Positions 42,515 through 53,234 of a stretch of 64,000 nucleotides of DNA are shown here, in pieces. The notes below the pieces were generated by a model. It had not been told where the DNA came from and did not search any database. It was given only the letters and a program-made list of their open reading frames with translations. Location of the stretch: contig NZ_CP114200.1 of NCBI RefSeq assembly GCF_029392895.1, positions 7,322,501-7,386,500 of the forward strand. The letters are read 5' to 3'. The stretch comes from Streptomyces sp. 71268. GTDB taxonomy: Bacteria; Actinomycetota; Actinomycetes; Streptomycetales; Streptomycetaceae. Position 1 is the stretch's first letter. Each line of letters begins with the position of its first letter. The translations under genes were made by a program, and so were the position numbers.

Positions 42515-42841
42515 ATGTACCGACAGGGAGACGTCCTGATCGTGCCGGTGGCCCGCGAGGCCCTGCCACCGAGCGTGGCCGCCCTGCCCCCGCGACCTCG
42601 GGACGGGCGCGGCCGGCTGATCCTGGCGCTCGGCGAGGTCACCGGGCACGCGCACGCGGTCGTGGGGCCGGGCACGCTGGTCCGCGAGCCTGGGCTGGGC
42701 GGCGCCGGCTACCTCCACCTCCCGGAAGGCGGCCGGGTGGTGCACGAGGAGCACGCGCCCATACCGCTGCCGAAGGGCTGGTACCGCGTGGTGCGCCAGC
42801 GGGAGTACGCGCCGGGCGCGGTGCGCGTCGTCGCGGACTGA
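42515..42841 (+). CDS. Conserved small protein with GHAH and HEEH motifs, function unknown
   Basis: The 108-residue protein opens YRQGDVLIVPV and carries three strongly patterned segments: LALGEVTGHAHAV, VHEEHAPIPLPKGWYRVVRQ and REYAPGAVRVVAD. I remember the same pattern in small proteins of many bacteria, without an assigned function. Four clustered His residues and a beta-rich prediction suggest a metal-binding beta barrel. The ATG follows GGAGGAAG. The DUF6745 gene starts 86 bases downstream on the same strand, so the two probably form an operon. Confidence 0.75.
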   Translation: MYRQGDVLIVPVAREALPPSVAALPPRPRDGRGRLILALGEVTGHAHAVVGPGTLVREPGLGGAGYLHLPEGGRVVHEEHAPIPLPKGWYRVVRQREYAPGAVRVVAD

Positions 42842-42927
42842 GCCACCGACGGCCGTGGCCCGCGCGGCACCACCGCCCGCCGGCCCGGCACCGCGACACA
42901 CACCGAACGACAGAGGGGGAACGAGAG

Positions 42928-44241
42928 ATGACGAACATCGTTGGGGAACAGCGGACCGCCGGGGAAGGGCAGGCCACGGGAGGGCGGCCGGCCGTGGACG
43001 AGCGGCGGACGCCGGCGCCGTCGGGCGGCGCGGGCGGGACGGACTGGCGCGCGGTCGCCGCGACCACCGCTGGCGCCGACCGCGCGGAAGCCGAGGCCGG
43101 CGTGCGACTGGCCTATCGGCAGGCTGGCCTGGCCGAGCCCGAGCGGGTGGTGTGGGCCGACTCGCCCCTGGTGGGCACCGCGGCCGTGCTGTCGCTGACG
43201 GGGCAGCGCGCGACGCTGCCCTCCGACGTCGAAGCGCGCGCCGCGCGGGCGCTGCGCGCGGCGGGTGTCGACCCGGACGCGCCACGGCCGGGCCGTTCGG
43301 TGCGTGAGGCGGTGCGCACCGCACCGTGGGAGGCCGAACGGCGGCGCGTGCTCGCCGAACTCGGCCCGCAGGGATGGGCCGCGCGATGGGCGCTGACCTC
43401 GGCGCCCCTGTGGGAGCTGACGCGGGGCCTGACCGACCGCGTCCGCGCCGGCATCATCATCGGCCTGGCCGGCCCCGATCAGGGGCGCGCCACCGGCGTG
43501 GTCATCGGCGCGGGCACCACCGCGCCGGCGCCCGGGGCCGGGCCCGACGAGCGACAGGGCGGGGTACAGGACGAGCGGCGGGGCGAGCCACAGGGCGAAC
43601 AACGCGGCGCGGCCCGGGAGACCGCGGTGCGGCTGGCCCTCGCGTCGGCCGTGTTGGGTCAGCACGACGCGGCCTGGCTGGCCGCCTTCGACGGGGCCGA
43701 AGCGCTGACCGGGGTGAGCGCGGTGGCCCGCGCGGCCGGTTGGTGGTGGCCGTACGAGAACGTGGCGGTCATCAGCGAACGCCCCCGCGAGCTGCACCGG
43801 GACGAGGCGGGCCGGCTCGACCGCGGTGACGGTCCGGCCCTCGCCTACCCCGACGGCTTCGCCCTGTACGCCTGGCGGGGCATGCCGGTGCCGGCCGACT
43901 TCCTGGAGGGCCTCGACGCGCTGGACGCCCGGCGCATCCGCACCGAGGAGAACGCCGAGTTGCGCCGCGTGATGCTGGAGCACTATAGGTACGACCGCTA
44001 CCTCAGCGAGTCCGGCGCCCAGCCGGTGCACCGGGACGAGACGGGCGTGCTGTGGCGCATCGAGTTGGAGGGTGACGAGCCGGTGGTGATGGTCGAGGTG
44101 GTCAACTCCACACCGGAGCCCGACGGTTCGTCCCGTACGTACTGGCTGCGGGTGCCGCCGCGCACCCGCACCGCGCGCGAGGGCGTGGCCTGGACGTTCG
44201 GGCTCAGCGCCGAGGCGTACGAGCCGCAGCGGCAGACCTGA
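42928..44241 (+). CDS. DUF6745-family protein
   Basis: This 437-residue cytoplasmic protein has an Arg/Ala-rich N-terminal half and a C-terminal region with the recurring pattern I associate with DUF6745: WWWPYENVAVISERP, LHRDEAGRLDRGDGPALAYP, DGFALYAWRGMPVPADF, and a second HRDETGVLWRIE. It contains no known catalytic motif. A stretch near residues 195-225 is Gly/Gln/Glu-rich and likely a loop. The ATG follows GAGGGGGAACGAG. It probably works with the GHAH/HEEH protein, since the two lie together here and, as I recall, elsewhere. Confidence 0.7.
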   Translation: MTNIVGEQRTAGEGQATGGRPAVDERRTPAPSGGAGGTDWRAVAATTAGADRAEAEAGVRLAYRQAGLAEPERVVWADSPLVGTAAVLSLTGQRATLPSDVEARAARALRAAGVDPDAPRPGRSVREAVRTAPWEAERRRVLAELGPQGWAARWALTSAPLWELTRGLTDRVRAGIIIGLAGPDQGRATGVVIGAGTTAPAPGAGPDERQGGVQDERRGEPQGEQRGAARETAVRLALASAVLGQHDAAWLAAFDGAEALTGVSAVARAAGWWWPYENVAVISERPRELHRDEAGRLDRGDGPALAYPDGFALYAWRGMPVPADFLEGLDALDARRIRTEENAELRRVMLEHYRYDRYLSESGAQPVHRDETGVLWRIELEGDEPVVMVEVVNSTPEPDGSSRTYWLRVPPRTRTAREGVAWTFGLSAEAYEPQRQT

Positions 44242-44356
44242 GCCGACCCGGCGGCCTCGCCCCCGGGGGCCGGTCGCTCGCACGACGTCGCATAGGTTGT
44301 GGACAACCGCCCCGCGCGCCACCACCGGCTACGCCCACGCCCCTCCAGGAGGTGCC

Positions 44357-45550
44357 TTGACCGGCCCCCACGCTCGACGCAAGCCCATCGCCGCGCTGCG
44401 GCCGGCGGCCTTCGGGGCCGACCCGGCGGGAGAGCGGTTGGCACGCATGCGGCGGTCGCCGCAGTTCGCCGCCGGCCAGTTCCGCAACCCGTTGCCGACC
44501 CGCACCCTGCTCCCCGGCTCCACCCGTCGGCTGCTGCTCACCCAGCTCAGCAAGGTCGACCGGGCCCGCAGGGCGCCGCGTGGGCACGTACCGGTGCACC
44601 ACCCGATCGCGGCTGACTGGGCAGCGGAGCCGGCGTCAGGATTGCGGCTCACCTGGATGGGACACTCCAGCGTGCTGGCCGAGATCGACGGGCATCGGGT
44701 GCTCTTCGACCCGGTGTGGGGCCAGCGGTGCTCGCCCTTCCCCTTCGCCGGGCCACGGCGCCTGCACCCGGTGCCGCTGCCGCTGGCGGAGCTGCCGCCG
44801 GTGGACGTCGTGGTCATCTCCCACGACCACTACGACCACCTCGACATGCCGACGATCCGCGCCCTGGCCCGCACCGACACCGCCTTCGTCGTGCCGCTGG
44901 GCGTCGGGGCCGATCTGGAGCACTGGGGGGTGCCGGCCACCCGGATCACCGAGTTGGACTGGCACGAGTCCGGCGAGGTCGGCCACCTCACGCTGACCGC
45001 GACGCCGGCCCGCCACTTCTGCGGGCGCGGGCTGCGCGGCGGACAACACACGCTGTGGGCCTCCTGGGTCGTGGCCGGTCCGCGCCACCGGATCTTCCAC
45101 AGCGGGGACACCGGGTACTTCGCGGAGTTCGCGAACATCGGCCGGCGGTACGGGCCGTTCGACGCGACGATGATCCAGATCGGCGCGTACAGCGATTTCT
45201 GGCCCGAGATCCACATGACGCCCGCCGAGGGGGTGCGCACACACCTCGACCTCCAGGGCGGGGCCAGCGGCGTGCTCCTCCCTGTGCACTGGGCCACCTT
45301 CAACCTGGCCCCGCACCCGTGGGCCGAGCCGGCCGAGTGGACCAGGGACGCCGCCGCGGACGCCGGCGTGCCGGTGGCCTTCCCCGTTCCCGGGCAGTCG
45401 TTCGAGCCCGCGGGGGAGGTGCCGGTGGCCCCCTGGTGGCGTGTGGCGTGCGAACCCGTCGACCGCCCGTGGCGCCGCCCCGAGGCCGCGGACACGCGGC
45501 CGCCGGCCAGCGCGGACCGTGCACCTGGCGAGCTGGGTGGCGAGCGGTGA
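44357..45550 (+). CDS. Metallo-beta-lactamase-fold hydrolase (UlaG/NAPE-PLD-like)
   Basis: A 397-residue protein of the metal-dependent hydrolase superfamily. The metal motif HxHxDH appears as VVISHDHYDHLD; further ligands are in ATPARHFCGRG, FHSGDTGYF and LPVHWATF. The preceding TWMGHSSVLAEIDGHRVLFD is typical of the group including N-acyl-phosphatidylethanolamine phospholipase D and UlaG lactonase, so a phosphodiester or lactone substrate is possible. The start is a TTG preceded by AGGAGG at 4 bases; the upstream frame is open but not family-like. The C-terminal 40 residues are Pro/Arg-rich. Confidence 0.85.
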   Translation: MTGPHARRKPIAALRPAAFGADPAGERLARMRRSPQFAAGQFRNPLPTRTLLPGSTRRLLLTQLSKVDRARRAPRGHVPVHHPIAADWAAEPASGLRLTWMGHSSVLAEIDGHRVLFDPVWGQRCSPFPFAGPRRLHPVPLPLAELPPVDVVVISHDHYDHLDMPTIRALARTDTAFVVPLGVGADLEHWGVPATRITELDWHESGEVGHLTLTATPARHFCGRGLRGGQHTLWASWVVAGPRHRIFHSGDTGYFAEFANIGRRYGPFDATMIQIGAYSDFWPEIHMTPAEGVRTHLDLQGGASGVLLPVHWATFNLAPHPWAEPAEWTRDAAADAGVPVAFPVPGQSFEPAGEVPVAPWWRVACEPVDRPWRRPEAADTRPPASADRAPGELGGER

Positions 45551-45719
45551 CACCGGAGACGGAACCCGGAGGGGCGGCTCGCTCGCGGGCCGGGGCTCCT
45601 GCCCGGGTCAGCGGTCGGGCCGGAGGGGGCCAGAGATGTGCGTGTGGCGTGTGAACGGGGAACACGGCCAGGCGGGAGACGCTGACAGGGAACGTTGACG
45701 GGAGCGTGAAGGAGGAGGC

Positions 45720-45860
45720 GTGACGCGGCGCGGCCCGGCGCGGTGGGGCTGCCGGCCCCAGGCGCGTGGTTGGCCCGCCTACCGCCAGGCAGGTGGCAGA
45801 GCGGGCATTTCGGTGTCGGAGATGGCCGGGGGCGGGACAGCCAGGACGTGCCCGACGTGA
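45720..45860 (+). CDS. Possible 46-aa upstream peptide coupled to the FUSC gene
   Basis: A GTG with an outstanding ribosome binding site (AAGGAGGAGG at 45709-45718) opens a 46-codon frame rich in Arg and Gly, whose TGA overlaps the FUSC GTG as GTGA. It could be a leader that couples translation, or mark a frameshift that shortened the transporter gene. The peptide itself has no recognisable motif. Confidence 0.35.
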   Translation: MTRRGPARWGCRPQARGWPAYRQAGGRAGISVSEMAGGGTARTCPT

Positions 45861-47035
45861 AGGAGCCCGTAGCCGAACTGACCAAGCGCAGCCGCCACCC
45901 CACCGTCGTGCAGGCGATACGGTCCACGGCGGCGGCGACCATCTCGTATGCCGTCGCCCTCCAGCTCAGCAGCGAACCGGTGCCGCTGACCGCGCCGCTG
46001 ACCGCCCTGCTCGTCGTGCAGGTCACCCTGTACGCCACGCTGACCACCGGCATCCGCCGGGTCAACGCGGTGGTCTCCGGGGTGCTCATCGCCATCGCGT
46101 TCAGCTCCCTCGTCGGGCTGTCCTGGTGGAGCCTCGGCCTGATCATCCTGGCCTCGCTGGCCGCGGGGCACCTGGTCAAGGTGCGCGAGTTCACCGCCGA
46201 GGTGGCGATCAGCGCCATGCTCGTCCTCGGCGTGACCCGGGTGGCCAACACGGCCTGGGACCGGGTGTTGGAGACGCTGATCGGGGCCGTGGTCGGACTG
46301 CTGTTCAACTTCTTCTTCGCACCGCCGGTCTGGGTGCAGACCGCCAGCGAGCACATCGAGGACCTGGCCTGCCGGCTGCGCGAGCTGCTGCTGCACATCA
46401 GCGGCGGGCTCGGCGAGCACACCCCCGTCGACCGCGCCGCGGCCCGCCTGCACGAGGCCCGCCGGCTGGACAACGACGTCGCCCGGGTGGATGCCGCGCT
46501 GCGCCAGGCGGAGGACAGCCTGCGCCTCAACCCACGGGTCAAGGAGGGCCTGTTGCACCGGGTGGTGCTGCGTACGGGCCTGGACACGTTGGAGATCTGC
46601 ACCGTGGTGGTGCGCGTGCTCACCCGTACGCTCACCGACCTGGCCAAGCACCGCAGGGACGAGCCGCTGTTCGAGCCCGAGGTGGCCGACGCGCTGGCGG
46701 AGCTGATCGAGCACGTCGCCGACGCCGTCGAGAGCTTCGCCACCCTGGTCACCACGCAGGTCAGCGCCGACGCGCAGCAGGCCGAGACGCGGCTGACCGA
46801 GGTGTTGGACGCGGCGGCGGACCGCCGGGAGCGGGCCGCGCGCCTGCTCGGCGAGTCCGTCCGGGACGATCCCCGCCAGTGGCACCTGCGTGGCGCGCTG
46901 CTCTCGGAGATCGACCGGATGCTGGACGAGATGGACATGGAGCACCGCACCACGCGCCTCATGGAGGAACTCGACCGCAACGCCCGCGAGGACCGCGGAC
47001 GCTTTCCCCGGCTGCGCAAGCTCGTCAGGCTGTGA
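45857..47035 (+). CDS. FUSC/aromatic-acid-exporter family membrane protein
   Basis: The 392-residue protein has the half-size aromatic acid exporter pattern: an amphipathic lead, then membrane segments (AAATISYAVALQL, LTALLVVQVTLYATLTTGI, VVSGVLIAIAFSSLVGL, LGLIILASLAAGHLV, VGLLFNFFFAPPVW), then a long charged helical cytoplasmic domain. Family members export aromatic or lipophilic acids or contribute to lipid flipping. Three GTGs lie close together (45743, 45848, 45857); I chose 45857 because it overlaps the stop of the well-initiated small frame, and the homology begins there (KEPVAELTKRSRHP). Confidence 0.82.
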   Translation: MKEPVAELTKRSRHPTVVQAIRSTAAATISYAVALQLSSEPVPLTAPLTALLVVQVTLYATLTTGIRRVNAVVSGVLIAIAFSSLVGLSWWSLGLIILASLAAGHLVKVREFTAEVAISAMLVLGVTRVANTAWDRVLETLIGAVVGLLFNFFFAPPVWVQTASEHIEDLACRLRELLLHISGGLGEHTPVDRAAARLHEARRLDNDVARVDAALRQAEDSLRLNPRVKEGLLHRVVLRTGLDTLEICTVVVRVLTRTLTDLAKHRRDEPLFEPEVADALAELIEHVADAVESFATLVTTQVSADAQQAETRLTEVLDAAADRRERAARLLGESVRDDPRQWHLRGALLSEIDRMLDEMDMEHRTTRLMEELDRNAREDRGRFPRLRKLVRL

Positions 47036-47080
47036 GGCCGCGCGCCGGCCGCGCGCCGGTCGTGCGCGAGCGTCGGCCGT

Positions 47081-47120
47081 GCGCCGGTCGTACGCCGTGC
47101 TGACGGCGGTCGTACGGCGC
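47081..47120. terminator. Imperfect hairpin between convergent genes
   Basis: The arms 47081-47098 and 47103-47120 pair at 14 of 18 positions around a 4-nt loop, between the FUSC gene and the MocR gene, and could serve both. Confidence 0.4.
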
Positions 47121-47185
47121 GCCCTCGGCCTCCGGTCGGGGCCGTCGGCCGTCAGCCGGCCGTCAACCGGGCGTCGGCGCTCGTC

Positions 47186-48673
47186 CTACGCGACCCAGTG
47201 CGGGCGTCGCGACGCGGGGGTGGCGGGCAGGCCGTCGGCGAGGGCGGCGGCCATCCGGTGTACCGCCTCGTGCAGCGTGTCCGCCGGCATGGTGAAGGGG
47301 ATGCGCAGCCGCTGCTCGAAGATGCCGGGGTCGGCGGCGAAGACGGCGCCGCTCTCGATGCGTACTCCGTGGCCCAGCGCCCGGTCGGCCAGTGCCGAGG
47401 CGATCGGTTCGGCCAGGTCGACCCAGAGCGAGAGCCCGCCGGGCGGCAGCCGCCAGGTCCACCGCGGAAGGTGCTCGGCCAGGGCCGCGGTGAGCGCCGC
47501 GCGCTGCTCGCGCATCCGCTCCAGTCGGGACGGCAGCAGTTCACCGGACCGCGCCAGCAGGGCGACGGCCAGGAGCTGGTCCAGCACCGACCCGCCCATG
47601 TCGGCGGCGACGCGCTGCCCCGCCAACTCGGTGACCAGGCGCGCGGGCGCGCGTAGCCAGCCGATGCGCAACCCGCCCCAGTGGGTCTTGCTCATCGAGC
47701 CGATGGTGACGACCTGTCCGGTGCCGCCCGGCGCGGCGTGCGAGGCGAACGGCGGTGGGGCCGGGACGTCGAGCGCCAGGTCGGTCAGGGTCTCGTCGAC
47801 GACCAACCACGAACCGGAGCGCCCGGCGGCGCGCAGCACCCGGCCACGGTCGGCGTCGGGCATGAGGAGGCCGGTGGGGTTGTGAAAGTCGGGGATCAGG
47901 TAGGCCAGTTGGGGCACGACCTGACGCAGGGTCGACTCGATGATCTCGATGTCCCAGCCGGCGTCGGTGACCGGCACCGACACGGTGCGCAGCCGCGCGC
48001 GGCGCATGGCCTCCAGGGCGTTGGGGTAGGACGGGTTCTCGACCACGACCCGGTCGCCGGGACCGCACAGAAGCCCCAGGACGAGGGTGAGCGCGTGTTG
48101 GGCCCCCGAGGTCACCAGGATCTGTTCGGGCACGGTCGGCAGGCCGCGCGCGGTGAACCGCTCGGCGATGGCGGCGCGCAGCTCCGGTAGGCCGTACGGG
48201 TGGTAGCCGGGCGTGTGGACGTGCTCGACCAGGTGCGGGGTGATCTCGGCGAGGGCGTCGAGCAGTGCCTGCTCCGGCAGTCCGGAGGCCGCCCTGGCCA
48301 GGTCGATCGCGGTGTCCTCGGCCCCGAGCAGCCGGCCCACCCCGGTGGGGGCGCGCCCGTCGGGCAGGGACGTCCAGGTGCCGGAGCCCTGGCGGCTGTG
48401 CGCGTAGCCGCTCTCGCGCAGCAGGTCGTACACGGCGGTGACGGTGGTGCGACTGGTGCGCAGCGCGGCGGCCAACTCCCGCTCGGCGGGCAGCTTCACG
48501 TGCAGGGCGATCCGCCCGTCCAGGATCAGCGCGCTGATGGCCTGGGCCAGGTGGCGGTAGGCGGGCCGGGTTCCCGAGGGGTCGGGCAGCATCGCGGCGA
48601 GCTGACGGCTCCCCACGGTCCGCTCCGTACGGCCCGGCCGACCCCCGGGCGCGAACGCACGCGCGTCAGCCAT
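47186..48673 (-). CDS. MocR-family regulator (GntR DNA-binding domain fused to aminotransferase fold)
   Basis: The 495-residue protein has an N-terminal GntR winged helix (HLAQAISALILDGRI, AERELAAALRTSRTTVTAVY, RQGSGTW) and a fold-type I aminotransferase domain with YLIPDFHNPTG and the PLP-Lys segment IGSMSKTHWGGLRIGW. MocR proteins bind PLP and regulate a nearby, often divergent, gene. Here that gene is a YczE/YitT-type membrane protein, the arrangement known for Bacillus YczR-YczE. The ATG lacks a strong ribosome binding site. Two palindromes lie just upstream. Confidence 0.9.
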   Translation of the reverse strand: MADARAFAPGGRPGRTERTVGSRQLAAMLPDPSGTRPAYRHLAQAISALILDGRIALHVKLPAERELAAALRTSRTTVTAVYDLLRESGYAHSRQGSGTWTSLPDGRAPTGVGRLLGAEDTAIDLARAASGLPEQALLDALAEITPHLVEHVHTPGYHPYGLPELRAAIAERFTARGLPTVPEQILVTSGAQHALTLVLGLLCGPGDRVVVENPSYPNALEAMRRARLRTVSVPVTDAGWDIEIIESTLRQVVPQLAYLIPDFHNPTGLLMPDADRGRVLRAAGRSGSWLVVDETLTDLALDVPAPPPFASHAAPGGTGQVVTIGSMSKTHWGGLRIGWLRAPARLVTELAGQRVAADMGGSVLDQLLAVALLARSGELLPSRLERMREQRAALTAALAEHLPRWTWRLPPGGLSLWVDLAEPIASALADRALGHGVRIESGAVFAADPGIFEQRLRIPFTMPADTLHEAVHRMAAALADGLPATPASRRPHWVA

Positions 48674-48687
48674 ACCACCCTCCCGAT

Positions 48688-48725
48688 ATTGGCCCTGTTT
48701 TCCAGGCCAATCACTCTACAGAGTG
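48688..48725. promoter_or_regulatory. Two adjacent inverted repeats, candidate MocR operators
   Basis: ATTGGCC (48688-48694) and GGCCAAT (48705-48711) form a perfect inverted repeat with a 10-base spacer. It is followed at once by the palindrome CACTCT-AC-AGAGTG (48712-48725). Both lie 15-50 bases from the MocR start and inside the divergent spacer with yczE, where such regulators bind. Confidence 0.55.
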
Positions 48726-48869
48726 GCCCACCAGCGGCCCTTGGTGGTCCACGTCCCACGCCCCACGGCTCGGGACAGACCCTCGGCCGCTCGTGCGGGC
48801 GAGGTGGCGGCGCGCGGGCGCGATGGCGCGATGGCGTGATGGCGTACGAGACGGCGGAGGCGACGAGAC

Positions 48870-49715
48870 ATGCGGCAGGACACGACGGACCCCTCCCCGC
48901 GCGAGCCCCACCCGGGCCACGTCGCGCGCGAACCCGCACCCGCGCCAGAACCCGCCCCCGGCCCAGCCACCGCTCCCGCGCGGCCGGCCCGCTCCGGTCG
49001 ACCGCGCTCCGGTCGACCGCGCTCCGCTCGACCGCGCTCCGCTCGACCGCGCTCCGCCCGGCCTCGTGCCGGCGGCCCGCCGCTGACCTACGTCCGGCTC
49101 GGCGAGCGCCCGCTGCGGCGGCTGCCGCAACTGTTCGCCGGGCTCGCCCTGTACGGCTTCAGCCTGGCGGTCATGGTGCGGGCCGCGCTCGGCATCAACC
49201 CGTGGAGCGTGCTGTACGAAGGGTTGGAGCGGCACACCGCGCTGAGTTTCGGCACCATCAGCGGCCTCGTGGGGGCGCTCGTGCTGCTGCTGTGGATTCC
49301 GCTGCGGCAGCGGCCGACGTTCGGGACCGTGGCCAACATCGTCGTCCTGGCGTTCTCCGCCGACCTCGGCCTGTGGTTGCTGCCCGCCAACGTCCAACTG
49401 CCCGGCCGGATCGCCCTCCTCGTCGGCGGCATCCTCCTGAACGGGCTGGCCGTCGCCGTCTACGTCGGCGCGCGCTGCGGGCCCGGGCCGAGGGACGGGC
49501 TGATGACCGGCGCGTCCGCCCTGACCGGGCGCTCCATTCGGCTCGTCCGCACCCTGATCGAACTCACCGTGCTGGCGGTGGGCTGGTCGCTGGGCGGCGG
49601 GGTCGGGGTCGGCACCGTCGCCTACGCGCTCACGGTCGGCACGATCACCCAGTTCTGCCTGCCGCTGTGCGCCTATCGAACCCCGACCGAGCACACGACC
49701 GCGCCGACCGACTGA
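48870..49715 (+). CDS. YczE/YyaS/YitT-family membrane protein
   Basis: The C-terminal 200 residues of this 281-residue protein form about five membrane segments with the family signature (LAVMVRAALGINPWSVLYEG; GTISGLVGALVLLLWIPL; ARCGPGPRDGLMTG). Function is unproven; the Bacillus homologue is linked to lipopeptide production. The first 75 residues are Pro/Arg/Ala-rich and contain five copies of a 15-base repeat, which is unusual; the real start may lie downstream, near GGPPLTYVRLGE. It is divergent from the MocR gene, which probably controls it. Confidence 0.82.
   Translation: MRQDTTDPSPREPHPGHVAREPAPAPEPAPGPATAPARPARSGRPRSGRPRSARPRSARPRSARPRAGGPPLTYVRLGERPLRRLPQLFAGLALYGFSLAVMVRAALGINPWSVLYEGLERHTALSFGTISGLVGALVLLLWIPLRQRPTFGTVANIVVLAFSADLGLWLLPANVQLPGRIALLVGGILLNGLAVAVYVGARCGPGPRDGLMTGASALTGRSIRLVRTLIELTVLAVGWSLGGGVGVGTVAYALTVGTITQFCLPLCAYRTPTEHTTAPTD
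48991..49065. repeat. Five tandem copies of a 15-bp unit in the yczE-like gene
   Basis: GCTCCGSTCGACCGC is repeated four times, plus a fifth degraded copy, and encodes Arg-Ser-Gly/Ala-Arg-Pro repeats in the N-terminal tail. The repeat keeps the frame, so length variation would only change the basic tail. Confidence 0.85.
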
Positions 49716-49901
49716 GGGGCGCGCTGGCCGGGGCGCCGTGCCGTACGCCCGCGCCACCGGCGCGCGCCAGCGCGTGGCGGCCCGGGCCCCCGCTCGGGCC
49801 CACGCCCGGGGCCGCCCCCGTACCGGCCCCGGCGGCGGCCGGGCCCCGCCGCTCGCCGCCCGCGCCGCCGGGGCTCCTCGTCCCTCGCCCTGCGACACGC
49901 G

Positions 49902-53030
<3,129 letters not shown>

Positions 53031-53105
53031 TCACGGGCTGCCGGGCTCAGTCCTGGCTCCCTACCACTCCGTGGTTGCGACCAGGTGGCGAGCCAGTGGA
53101 CTGTC

Positions 53106-53155
53106 GGTGCGGTGCGGTGCGGTGCGGTGCGGTGCGGTGCGGTGCGGTGCGGTGC
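53106..53155. repeat. Microsatellite: ten tandem GGTGC units
   Basis: Ten uninterrupted copies of the 5-bp unit GGTGC lie 85 bases upstream of the beta-galactosidase start, on its promoter side. This is by far the longest perfect short repeat in the window. Confidence 0.95.
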
Positions 53156-53178
53156 GGCGTGGCGGCTGCTGGGCCGGA

Positions 53179-53226
53179 GCGGGTGGGTCCGGGGTGCCCG
53201 TGTCGGGGCGCCCCGGACCCACCCGC
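53179..53226 (-). terminator. 21-bp hairpin after the amidohydrolase gene
   Basis: The arms 53179-53199 and 53206-53226 pair along 21 positions with a single G-T wobble (53195/53210) and a 6-nt loop. It starts 9 bases past the stop codon of the leftward amidohydrolase gene. Confidence 0.75.
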
Positions 53227-53234
53227 GCGCCGGG

